From positions 1 to 64,000 of the forward strand of contig CAVGCV010000001.1 in the NCBI GenBank assembly GCA_963627995.1: a stretch of 64,000 bases of DNA, written 5' to 3'. Positions 41,390 through 49,180 of the stretch are shown one piece after another. Positions within the stretch are counted from its first letter, which is position 1, and each line of letters begins with the position of its first letter. The notes beneath the pieces were generated by a model. It saw only the letters and a program-made list of their open reading frames with translations. It searched no databases and was not told the origin of the DNA. The stretch comes from UBA3839 sp963627995. Its GTDB lineage: Bacteria > Bacteroidota > Bacteroidia > Bacteroidales > Bacteroidaceae. Both the position numbers and the translations under genes were made by a program.

Positions 41390-43542
41390 GAAGACTATTG
41401 CTTTGCATCGCCACGCTCCTCTCCATGCTCGGCGCAAGGGCCGACGAGGGCATGTGGATGGTCACGAACCTCTCGGCGCGCACCGACTCCATCCTCCGCG
41501 AGATGGGGCTGGAGCTGACGCACGACGAAATCTACAGCGAGACGCAGCCGTCGCTCAACAGCGCCATCGTGCAGTTCGGCGGCTTCTGCTCCGGCGTGGT
41601 CGTCAGCCCCGACGGCCTGGTGTTCACCAACCACCACTGCGGCTTCGGCGCCATCCAGAGCCACTCGTCCACCGCGCACGACTACCTCAAGCACGGCTTC
41701 TTCGCCAAGAGGCAGAAGGACGAGCTGCCCAACGAGGAGCTCTACGTGGACTTCCACGTGAGGACCCGCGACGTGACGAGGCAGATGTTCGCCGCCCTCA
41801 GGCCCGGCATGGACGAGGACGAGCGCGCCGTCGCGCTCGACTCCATGGGCATGGCGCTGGCGGAGGCGGCCAGCGACTCCGCCAACAGCATCCACGCCGA
41901 GGTCGTGCCCTACTACAAGGGCAGCAAGTACTACCTGAGCGTCTACCAGCGCTACTCCGACGTGCGCCTCGTCTTCGCCCCGCCACAGAGCCTCGGCAAG
42001 TTCGGCGGCGACACCGACAACTGGATGTGGCCGCGCCAGACGTGCGACTTCTCCGTGTTCCGCATCTACGCCGGCAAGGACAACAAGCCCGCCGAGTACA
42101 GCGCCGGCAACGTGCCGTTCCACCCCGCGCGCTACGCCCGCGTCAGCACCCGGGGCTACGAGCCCGGCTCGTTCTGCATGACGTTCGGCTATCCCGGATC
42201 CACCGACCGCTACCTCAGTTCCTACGGCATCGACAACACCATGCGCACCACCAACGCCCTGCGCATCCAGGTGCGCGGCGTGAAGCAGGCCATCCTCGCC
42301 GAGGCCATGCGCTCGAGCGACGCCCTCCGCATCATGTACGCCTCGAAGTACGCCCAGAGCAGCAACTACTGGAAGTTCTCCATCGGCCAGAACAAGGCGC
42401 TCGGCGACCTCGGCGTCATCGCCGAGAAGCAGGCCCTCGAGGCCGAGGTGGAGGCGTGGGCGCGGCAGAAGGTGGAGGCGTGCCGCGCCAAGTGCGGCGG
42501 CCAGGAAAGCAGCCACTGCCGCATGTGCCTGAAGTACGAAGCCTACGCCACCATGCTCGACTCGCTCAAGGCCGGGTACGCCGGCAGCTTCGAGCAGGAC
42601 TACGCCCGGACGCTCTGGACGGAGAGCTTCTACAACGGCAGCGACATCGTGAAGTTCGCCCTCAACCAGATGATGGCCGTCATGGACGACCGCGAGGACG
42701 ACTTCAAGAAGAGGGTCGAGGCGGCGTTCAGGGACATCGACCCCGGGCTCGACAAGCGCGTGTTCGCCGCCCTCGCCGACAACTACCGCAAGCAGGCGCC
42801 GTCCGCCGACTACCTGCCCGACTTCTACGCCGAGATCGACTCCGCCTACGGCGGCGACTGCGCGGCCTACGCCGACGCGCTCTACGCCCGCTCCGTCTTC
42901 GCCCGCCCAGCCGACCTGGCGCAGGCGGAGGACGTGCGCGAGCTGGTGGACGACCCCATGTTCGCCGTCGCGGCCGACCTCGTCGGCACGCTCCTCAGGA
43001 TGCGCGGCGCCGACCGCACCGGCGAGTACGAGCGCCTGCTGGGCGACGCCGTCCGCGAGATGAACGCCGACAAGGAGTACTACCCCGACGCCAACTTCAC
43101 GCTGCGCATGAGCTACGGCATCGTCGAGGGCTACGAGACGGCCTCCGCCACGTACGCCTGCTTCACGCCCTCGCAGTCCATCATCGACAAGCACGAGGGG
43201 CGCGGCGACAACCACGACTACGACCTCCTGCCCGAGGTCTACGCGTGGCTCAAGAAGGGGAAGTTCGGCAAGGCCTACACCGACGCGCGCAGCAACGACC
43301 TGCAGCTCTGCTTCCTCACCAACAACGACATCACCGGCGGCAACAGCGGATCGGGCATGTTCGACGGCAAGGGCCGCCTCATCGGCCTCGCCTTCGACGG
43401 CAACTGGGAGGCCATGTCGGGCGACCTGAAGTTCGACACCGGCCTGCAGCGATGCATCGGCGTGGACATCCGCTACGTGCTGTCCGTCATCGACCGGTAC
43501 GGCCACGGCAAGCGGCTCATCAAGGAGCTCACGCTCGAGTAG
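41386..43542 (+). CDS. S46 family dipeptidyl peptidase (DPP7/DPP11 type)
   Basis: 718 residues with a signal peptide (MRRLLLCIATLLSMLGARA) and the mature start DEGMWMVTNLS seen in S46 enzymes. Catalytic triad: His in TNHHCG (81-86), Asp in GGDTDNW, Ser in GGNSGSG near the C-terminus. These periplasmic enzymes release dipeptides from oligopeptides for uptake. In the loop that sets P1 preference this protein reads AFDGNWEA; from family knowledge a Gly there goes with DPP7 (hydrophobic P1) and an Arg with DPP11 (acidic P1), so DPP7-like is favoured. Start at 41386 overlaps the flippase stop by 4 bp. Confidence 0.92.
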   Translation: MRRLLLCIATLLSMLGARADEGMWMVTNLSARTDSILREMGLELTHDEIYSETQPSLNSAIVQFGGFCSGVVVSPDGLVFTNHHCGFGAIQSHSSTAHDYLKHGFFAKRQKDELPNEELYVDFHVRTRDVTRQMFAALRPGMDEDERAVALDSMGMALAEAASDSANSIHAEVVPYYKGSKYYLSVYQRYSDVRLVFAPPQSLGKFGGDTDNWMWPRQTCDFSVFRIYAGKDNKPAEYSAGNVPFHPARYARVSTRGYEPGSFCMTFGYPGSTDRYLSSYGIDNTMRTTNALRIQVRGVKQAILAEAMRSSDALRIMYASKYAQSSNYWKFSIGQNKALGDLGVIAEKQALEAEVEAWARQKVEACRAKCGGQESSHCRMCLKYEAYATMLDSLKAGYAGSFEQDYARTLWTESFYNGSDIVKFALNQMMAVMDDREDDFKKRVEAAFRDIDPGLDKRVFAALADNYRKQAPSADYLPDFYAEIDSAYGGDCAAYADALYARSVFARPADLAQAEDVRELVDDPMFAVAADLVGTLLRMRGADRTGEYERLLGDAVREMNADKEYYPDANFTLRMSYGIVEGYETASATYACFTPSQSIIDKHEGRGDNHDYDLLPEVYAWLKKGKFGKAYTDARSNDLQLCFLTNNDITGGNSGSGMFDGKGRLIGLAFDGNWEAMSGDLKFDTGLQRCIGVDIRYVLSVIDRYGHGKRLIKELTLE

Positions 43543-43574
43543 CCCGGCGCGCCCACCGCCCCCGCCGCCCCCGC

Positions 43575-43625
43575 AAAAGTGCGGAAGACGACTGCCCCCG
43601 GCAGCGTCTTCCGCACTTTTTTCTT
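43575..43625 (+). terminator. Terminator after the S46 peptidase
   Basis: 16-bp perfect arms (43575-43590 and 43605-43620) with an inner CTGCC/GGCAG stem, followed by TTTCTT; the left arm starts with AAAA, so it may work both ways. Confidence 0.9.
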
Positions 43626-43678
43626 CCCCGCGTGCAAAAAAAACACCGCGGACTGCACACCGTTGCCGGAAAAACACT

Positions 43679-43686
43679 TATCTTTG
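43679..43686 (+). promoter_or_regulatory. TAnnTTTG box for the first TM2 gene
   Basis: TATCTTTG, 122 bp before the ATG at 43808. A lone AAAACACCGCGGA unit of the phased-dyad type lies at 43640-43652. Confidence 0.55.
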
Positions 43687-43807
43687 GCGCAGGAAAGGAA
43701 CGGACGCGCGCCCCGAATGGAGGAACGCGCGCCCCGAGACGCCAAGAAGCACGCCAAATCAGCACCTTTATCAACCCTTTCATTTATTCACCAAAAAAAA
43801 CAGAAAC

Positions 43808-44146
43808 ATGGAACAACAGAAAATCAACGAGTTCGTCGCCACCTACGGCAAGAATTTCGCCGAGGCCGACATGCCGCTCATCAAGGAGAAGCTCGCCACC
43901 GTCGACGACAGCAAGTTCGAGGAGCTGACCGCCATCCCCTACAAGAACCCGACGCTCATCATCGTCCTCTCCATCTTCTTCGGCACCCTCGGCGTCGACC
44001 GCTTCATGCTCGGGCAGGTGGGCCTCGGCATCGTGAAGCTCATCACCTGCGGCGCCGGCGGCATCTGGACCATCATCGACTGGTTCATGGTCATGGGAAA
44101 GGCACGCGAGATGAACCGCACGAAGTTCCTCAACGCGATAGCTTAA
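43808..44146 (+). CDS. TM2 domain protein
   Basis: 112 residues: a soluble charged N-terminal 50 residues, then two membrane helices with the TM2 signature FFGTLGVDRFMLGQVGLGIVK and GGIWTIIDWFMVMGKA. TM2 proteins are widespread and their function in bacteria is not known. A terminator follows. It opens a group of small membrane proteins with the CD225 and DUF2752 genes. Confidence 0.85.
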   Translation: MEQQKINEFVATYGKNFAEADMPLIKEKLATVDDSKFEELTAIPYKNPTLIIVLSIFFGTLGVDRFMLGQVGLGIVKLITCGAGGIWTIIDWFMVMGKAREMNRTKFLNAIA

Positions 44147-44172
44147 GCACACCATCCACACCTAACTCCCCA

Positions 44173-44208
44173 GGGGCAGGCGGACACGAGTTCCGCCCGC
44201 CCCTTTTT
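44173..44208 (+). terminator. Terminator after the first TM2 gene
   Basis: 11-bp stem with one mismatch (44173-44183 with 44193-44203) followed by TTTTT. Confidence 0.85.
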
Positions 44209-44283
44209 CGTGCCTCCCGTCCGCCGGGCGGCCCGCCCGGAAGCCGCGCCCGCAAAGGGCCGCCCGGACACCGGGGCGACGCC

Positions 44284-44397
44284 CGGAAAAACACTGCGGA
44301 GCAGCCCCGGAAAGCTCCGCAGAGAAAAACATTTTCGTCCGCGGACGAAATCTTTTTCCTCCGCGGAGCGCGGGACTTTTCTCCGCAGAGGTTTTCG
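44284..44397 (+). repeat. Phased-dyad intergenic element, copy 6
   Basis: Cores at 44294-44299, 44317-44322, 44339-44344, 44361-44366 and 44383-44388 (23, 22, 22, 22). It starts GGAAAAACACTGCGGAG. It lies between the TM2 terminator and the CD225 promoter; no gene is seen in 44147-44588. Confidence 0.93.
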
Positions 44398-44492
44398 AGT
44401 CCCCGCCCGTCTCCATGCAACCAGCTGCAAGCCAGCCAGTTGCAAATTTGCAAGAAAACGGCGGGAGCGGCGTCCCGGACGAAGTTTTGGCA

Positions 44493-44528
44493 TATTTTTG
44501 CACAACATTGTTTTTTTTCATACTTTTG
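44493..44528 (+). promoter_or_regulatory. Two TAnnTTTG boxes for the CD225 gene
   Basis: TATTTTTG at 44493-44500 and TACTTTTG at 44521-44528, 28 bp apart; the second is 60 bp before the ATG at 44589. Confidence 0.55.
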
Positions 44529-44588
44529 CACCGACGGCACAAAGCGTGCCACCACGGCATTTGCCAGCACAATCCTAAAAGCACAAAA

Positions 44589-45170
44589 ATGGACAACAAC
44601 ACGCCATCCACGCCGAACGGGCAGAACAACGGCGGACAGCAGCCACAGTACAACGCGCCACAATACCAGCAGCCGCAGTACCAGCAGCCGGCACAACCGC
44701 AACAACCCGCGCAGCCGCAGCCACAGTACCAGCAGCCCGCACAGCCGCAACAACCCGCGCAGCCGCAGCCGCAGCCACAGTACCAGCAGCCCGCACAGCC
44801 GCAACAGCCCGCGCAGCCGCAGCCGCAGCCACAGCCGCAGTACCAGCAGCCGCAGTACCAGCAGCCGCAGTACCAGGCCGTGACGGACGGGGGACAGACC
44901 ATCGGCGGCGACGCGTCGTCGCTGCCGCGCCCGGCCACCAACCTGTGGCTGGCCATCGCCTGCACCGTGTGCTGCTGCCTTCCCCTCGGCATCGTGTCCA
45001 TCATCCAGGCCACGAAGGTCGACGGCCTTTGGAACGCCGGCGACTACGCCGGCGCCATCAAGGCGTCGGAGGCAGCCAAGAAGTGGGCCCTCATCGGCGC
45101 CATCGTGGGCTTCGTCGTCCAGCTCGTCTACGGCATCGTCTACGCCATCGCCATGGCCTCCGAGTTCTAA
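44589..45170 (+). CDS. CD225/dispanin family membrane protein with QP-rich repeat region
   Basis: 193 residues. ATG 44589 is taken because it follows the promoter boxes. Residues 20-95 are a low-complexity region of YQQP, AQPQQP and AQPQPQ units. The C-terminal 80 residues are a CD225 domain: LPRPATNLWLAIACTVCCC (first helix, Cys-rich) and KKWALIGAIVGFVVQLVYGI (second helix), with the loop IIQATKVDGLWNAGDYAGAI. In animals this family includes the interferon-induced IFITM proteins; bacterial roles are unknown. DUF2752 follows after 60 bp. The two domains face the membrane with the repeat region presumably cytoplasmic. Confidence 0.88.
   Translation: MDNNTPSTPNGQNNGGQQPQYNAPQYQQPQYQQPAQPQQPAQPQPQYQQPAQPQQPAQPQPQPQYQQPAQPQQPAQPQPQPQPQYQQPQYQQPQYQAVTDGGQTIGGDASSLPRPATNLWLAIACTVCCCLPLGIVSIIQATKVDGLWNAGDYAGAIKASEAAKKWALIGAIVGFVVQLVYGIVYAIAMASEF
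44650..44877 (+). repeat. CAG/CCG-rich minisatellite inside the CD225 gene
   Basis: In-frame tandem units of 15-45 bp built from CAGTACCAGCAGCC and GCACAGCCGCAACAACC blocks. Length variation would keep the frame if it occurs in multiples of 3. Confidence 0.85.
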
Positions 45171-45230
45171 CCCGCCGCCCGGCCCCCGCCTCCTGCCGGC
45201 AGCCGGCGGAGGGGGCATCCACCTAAGGGA

Positions 45231-45623
45231 ATGACCACAACGAAGAAGACGCTGCTCGTCGCGATTCCAACCGCCACCCTCCTGGCCGTTGGAATCGCTT
45301 ACTACTACCTCGCCGACCCGGCCACCGCTACGTGGATGCCCAAGTGCCCGTGGCGGCTGCTGACGGGAACGCAGTGCCCAGGCTGCGGCGCGCAGCGCGC
45401 CCTCCACGCGCTGCTCCACGGCCACCCGCTCGAGGCGCTGCGCCACAACTACTTCTTCACCGTGTCGCTGCCCCTCCTCGCCGCCGCCGTCGTGGCCGAG
45501 GGCTTCGACCGCCGCCAGCGGCTGGCGCGGCTGCAGGCGTTCGTCCACCACCGCTACACGCTGGCCGCCTACGTCGCGCTCACGGCGGCATGGTGGGTCG
45601 GGCGCAACCTGCTGGGCCTGTAG
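45231..45623 (+). CDS. DUF2752 family membrane protein
   Basis: 130 residues with three hydrophobic segments and the family signature CPGCGAQRALHALLHG near residues 45-60, preceded by PKCPWRLLTGTQ. DUF2752 is a bacterial family of unknown function; the invariant CPxCGxxR suggests metal or redox chemistry at the membrane but this is not tested. It is 60 bp after the CD225 gene and followed by a strong terminator. Confidence 0.88.
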   Translation: MTTTKKTLLVAIPTATLLAVGIAYYYLADPATATWMPKCPWRLLTGTQCPGCGAQRALHALLHGHPLEALRHNYFFTVSLPLLAAAVVAEGFDRRQRLARLQAFVHHRYTLAAYVALTAAWWVGRNLLGL

Positions 45624-45647
45624 GGACACCGCCCGGCCTGTCGTGTT

Positions 45648-45686
45648 AAAAAAAAGCTGAAAGACAAAGCCTTTCAGCTTTTTTTC
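45648..45686 (+). terminator. Bidirectional-type terminator after DUF2752
   Basis: 15-bp perfect arms (45649-45663 and 45671-45685) with A-run on the left and T-run on the right. Confidence 0.93.
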
Positions 45687-45731
45687 GTTTCTTTGCAGCG
45701 TCAGTCATCAACCAACCTATCTAACATTCCT

Positions 45732-48410
45732 ATGAAGCATTCTACAAGAAGTGCGCTGCGCGCATGCGCCCTGTGCCTTGCGGCCCTCCTGCCGCCCCTG
45801 TCCGGCGCGGCCAAGGACACGAAGCACAGCTACAGCTACAGCGTGACGCGCACCATGGCGCAGGAGGAGGCCTCGCTCTGCCCGGTGCAGGCGAAAGTGC
45901 TGGCCGCCCACCTCGGCGTCCAGGCCTCGGCCATCACCTCGTCGTTCGCCAGCAGCACCGTCAGGTTCTACGCCATCCAGCCAAGCGGCAAGTACTACAC
46001 GAGCGCCACGCTGTCGCCCTGGGGCCACTACTTCACCACGGCGGGAGTCGTCACCACCAGCGCCTCGCGCGCGGCCTGCTCGTCGCAGTTCGACGGCAAG
46101 GGCAGCATCAAGGTGCTGCACCACGACAAGGCGGCCGACGGTGAGACCTACACGTGGAAGCAGGCGTTCGTGAACACGGCGACCAGCGACACGGTGGAGC
46201 TGACGTTCACCCTCGCCATGGGCAGCAAGCCGTCGGTGAGCACCGACATGCCCGCTGTCGTCCACCGCGCGGACAACATCGACGCATGGATGGCCGTTCC
46301 GTCGGTGCGCGTGAACGACCAGGCGCCGCTGCGGCAGGACTTCGCGCAGCTGAACGCCGGCGACCGCCTCACGCTGGGGCTTTCGCCGCGCAGCGCCGGC
46401 GAGACCGTCGTGTTCAACGTGAAGAGCCCGTCCGGCACCGTGCTGCGCGGCTACAAGGCCGACGACTTCGAGCTGAAGGCCGCCGAGCCGGGCGACGCCG
46501 GCTACTACACCCTGAGCATCCGCCGCAAGGCCGACGGCAAGACCACCATCCAGCAGTGCCAGTTCGTCGTCGACGTGCAGACCAACCGGGGCGAGAACTA
46601 CGACTGGGCGGCCAACACGCCCTACTGGAGCTACGACTTCCGCGACGAGTACCCCGACGGGTTCCCCGCGCCGACGAAGATCCACTCCATCTACAAGAAG
46701 AACGGGACGAGGGCCAACTGCGTGGAGGGCGAGTGGTGGTCGGTGTTCTGGGGCGACAACCTCAACGCCGAGGTTGACGCCGACAACAAGAACGCCATGA
46801 CCAACATGATGAAGAAGTTCGACGAGGACTTCGCCTACATCCGCGACGAGATGGGCTGGCCGCCCGACCTGAGCGCGCGCGACGGCTACAAGAGCTACGT
46901 CTACGTGTTCGGCTCGGGCCTGAACGCCGACAACGCCTCCAACACCGAGCAGGGCGGCTACCAGGGCAACCTCTACGTCGACGGCAAGAACTACCCCAAC
47001 GTGTGGGCGTCGTACTACCCCGTGAGCCGCTTCCGCGACGACGCAGACTCGAAGTGGAACGACGGCGAGTACCAGCGCGAGGCGATGATCCACGAGGGCA
47101 TCCACGCCATCTTCGCCGACATGAACGGCGTGAAGAACTCGGCCTGGTTCCACGAGGGCGGCAACACGTGGCTGCAAAGCGCGATGAACACCAAGCGCAG
47201 CGGCACCTACGGCGAGCCGGGCTTCCTCGACGCCTGCCCGTTCATCGCCCCCTTCATGCCCATCGAGTGCTACTCGGGCTGGCTGCAGGACGGCTCGTTC
47301 GGAGGCCCGTCGGCCGAGGGCGTGAACATGTTCAACGCGTCGGGGCAGCAGGTGTGCACGTGGCGCAACCTGCTGGGCGGCACGCAGTACGGCAACGGGT
47401 TCGCCATCTTCCTGGGCGAGGCCGTGGGACAGGGCACCATCCCCTGGATTTGGCGCTGGTGCAAGAACCGCGTGCTGCAGGGCATCGCCGAGGGCAACGC
47501 CTCGGCCGGCGTCAGCGGCATCGGCGAGGAGGCCATGCGCAGCCTCATCATGCAGTACCGCGCCAAGCAGGCGACGTTCGACATCGGCGGGTTCGCGCCG
47601 GGCTACCGCAAGATTGTGAACAACAACTTCGGCGGGACGGTGAAGGCCGAGTGGTCGCCCTACTGGATTGACGTCGCCCCCTTCAAGCTGACCCCGTACC
47701 AGACGCTCGACCCCAACGACGAGGACGGGTGGCTCGCCCCCGACACCATCACGAACCCGGGATGGAGCGGCGCCAACATCATCCCCGTCCACGTGGAGGG
47801 CGGCCACTGCGCCATCGAGTACCGCCCGGAGGACGCGAACATGCGCGCCCAGCTCTGCTACCGCACGAGGGACGGGCGCTGCTTCTACAGCCAGCCCGTG
47901 CTGGCCGGGACGATGGAGCTCAGCTGGACGGCCGACGACGCGCCGGCCAACGGCGTGGTGTTCTGCGTGGTGTGCAACACCGACTACATCTTCGTGAACG
48001 ACGACACGCGCAAGAAGCACTTCGACTACCGCGTGCGCCTGGGCGACGGCGCGCTGGGCGTGGCGTCGAAGGACATCCGCTGGTACTTCTACGAGCAGAC
48101 GCTGAAGGACAACGACTTCCTGACAGGCGTCGGGCGCGTGGAAGCCGACGGGCAGGCGCACGCCTACAAGGGCATCCGCCTCATGAGCACCGAGCTGAGG
48201 GGCGGGCAGCAGGTGCAGCTCGACCTCAACGGCATCCCCGCCAGCGAGCTGACGGCCCACCTCGTGGGCGCGTCGGGCGTGGTCATCGACGAGCAGCCGG
48301 TGAGCGCCGGCGCCACCGTGCAGCTGCCGGCGGGCCTCCCGCGCGGGCTCTACATCCTGTCGCTCCTGCGCAAAGGCGACATCCAGGCGTTCAAGATCTA
48401 CGTGAAATAG
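45732..48410 (+). CDS. Secreted zincin-like protein with Ig-type module and sorting-type C-terminus
   Basis: 892 residues; ATG 45732 gives a signal peptide (ALCLAALLPPLSGAA). Residues 200-300 look like an immunoglobulin-type beta module (LSPRSAGETVVFNVKSPSGTV). The central part has HEGIH at 454-458, a HExxH zinc motif, and WFHEGG with Glu475 17 residues later, the spacing of a third zinc ligand. The region resembles DUF6055-type domains; metallopeptidase activity is likely but unproven. The C-terminus (LPRGLYILSLLRKGDIQAF) matches T9SS type A sorting tails, so surface display is expected. The nearest promoter-like text is TTTCTTTG at about 45688, one base off consensus. Confidence 0.75.
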   Translation: MKHSTRSALRACALCLAALLPPLSGAAKDTKHSYSYSVTRTMAQEEASLCPVQAKVLAAHLGVQASAITSSFASSTVRFYAIQPSGKYYTSATLSPWGHYFTTAGVVTTSASRAACSSQFDGKGSIKVLHHDKAADGETYTWKQAFVNTATSDTVELTFTLAMGSKPSVSTDMPAVVHRADNIDAWMAVPSVRVNDQAPLRQDFAQLNAGDRLTLGLSPRSAGETVVFNVKSPSGTVLRGYKADDFELKAAEPGDAGYYTLSIRRKADGKTTIQQCQFVVDVQTNRGENYDWAANTPYWSYDFRDEYPDGFPAPTKIHSIYKKNGTRANCVEGEWWSVFWGDNLNAEVDADNKNAMTNMMKKFDEDFAYIRDEMGWPPDLSARDGYKSYVYVFGSGLNADNASNTEQGGYQGNLYVDGKNYPNVWASYYPVSRFRDDADSKWNDGEYQREAMIHEGIHAIFADMNGVKNSAWFHEGGNTWLQSAMNTKRSGTYGEPGFLDACPFIAPFMPIECYSGWLQDGSFGGPSAEGVNMFNASGQQVCTWRNLLGGTQYGNGFAIFLGEAVGQGTIPWIWRWCKNRVLQGIAEGNASAGVSGIGEEAMRSLIMQYRAKQATFDIGGFAPGYRKIVNNNFGGTVKAEWSPYWIDVAPFKLTPYQTLDPNDEDGWLAPDTITNPGWSGANIIPVHVEGGHCAIEYRPEDANMRAQLCYRTRDGRCFYSQPVLAGTMELSWTADDAPANGVVFCVVCNTDYIFVNDDTRKKHFDYRVRLGDGALGVASKDIRWYFYEQTLKDNDFLTGVGRVEADGQAHAYKGIRLMSTELRGGQQVQLDLNGIPASELTAHLVGASGVVIDEQPVSAGATVQLPAGLPRGLYILSLLRKGDIQAFKIYVK

Positions 48411-48440
48411 CAGCGGGCCTCCGCCGGCGACAAGAAAAGA

Positions 48441-48483
48441 CAAGGGAATCCACGGCCGCTGCGGCCGCGGATTCCTTGTTTTT
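48441..48483 (+). terminator. Terminator after the zincin-like gene
   Basis: A 13-bp stem with one mismatch (48445-48457 with 48463-48475), extended by CAA/TTG, followed by TTTTT. Confidence 0.88.
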
Positions 48484-48517
48484 CCGGCTGGAAACCATTT
48501 TATTCACGGAAAAAAAC

Positions 48518-48525
48518 TACTTTTG
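48518..48525 (+). promoter_or_regulatory. TAnnTTTG box for the lipoprotein-DUF2264 pair
   Basis: TACTTTTG, 24 bp before the ATG at 48549. Confidence 0.65.
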
Positions 48526-48548
48526 CAGCAACCAAAGCACCGAGAAGC

Positions 48549-49145
48549 ATGAGATTCCCCAAAGCCCCCCTGCTGCTGGCCGTCGGCGCGTGCGTACTGG
48601 CGGCGTGCGACGGCTGCAAGAACAGCCCGTCCGGCAGCCTCCCCGACATCGCCGAAATCGACAGCCTGCCCCAAATCCGCGAGGTGTGCGGCACCGCGGG
48701 CGACGGCTCGAGCATGAACGTGCTGGAGCTCATCACCGACAGGGGCGACACGCTCGACATCGAGATTCCCATCGCCCTCATCCGGGGCGGCGTGAAGGCC
48801 GGAGAGAAGCTGGACGTGGTGTACAGCGAGGCGGGCGGACGCCGCATCTCCTCGGTCGCCGTGAACGTCAGCTCCCTGCTCCACCTGTGGACGCAGCGCG
48901 GCCAGATGGGCGGCACGCAGAGCCTGGAGCTGAACGAGGGCGGGCGCGCCACCACCTACAACATGGGCAGCATCGACTACGACCGCTGGGCGCTGAAAGA
49001 CGGGCAGCTGCTGCTCACCTCGCCCGTGAAGGTGGCGCAGGAGAGCGCGGCCATCACCGACACGTTCGACATCGTGAAGCTCACGGCCGACACGCTCGTG
49101 CTCTCGGCCGCCGACATGCAGTCGGTGTTCTGGCGCGAGAACTGA
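48549..49145 (+). CDS. Lipoprotein with lipocalin-like beta fold, unknown function
   Basis: 198 residues with lipobox VLAAC. The mature part is beta-rich with regularly spaced strands (NVLELITDRGDTLDIEIP, GEKLDVVYSEAGGRRISSVAVN), much like the small lipocalin-type lipoproteins of Bacteroidales. No specific family is recognised. It is 35 bp upstream of the DUF2264 gene and probably co-transcribed with it. Confidence 0.65.
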   Translation: MRFPKAPLLLAVGACVLAACDGCKNSPSGSLPDIAEIDSLPQIREVCGTAGDGSSMNVLELITDRGDTLDIEIPIALIRGGVKAGEKLDVVYSEAGGRRISSVAVNVSSLLHLWTQRGQMGGTQSLELNEGGRATTYNMGSIDYDRWALKDGQLLLTSPVKVAQESAAITDTFDIVKLTADTLVLSAADMQSVFWREN

Positions 49146-49180
49146 GCCCCCGAGAACCTAATCTCTCTTAATCCATACGT

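Noticed and set aside
37472..41437. A 1321-codon frame on the minus strand
   Set aside because: It runs antisense over btuC, ruvB and the flippase, which have clear family motifs, and its translation is low-complexity His/Arg/Glu-rich text typical of shadow frames in GC-rich DNA.
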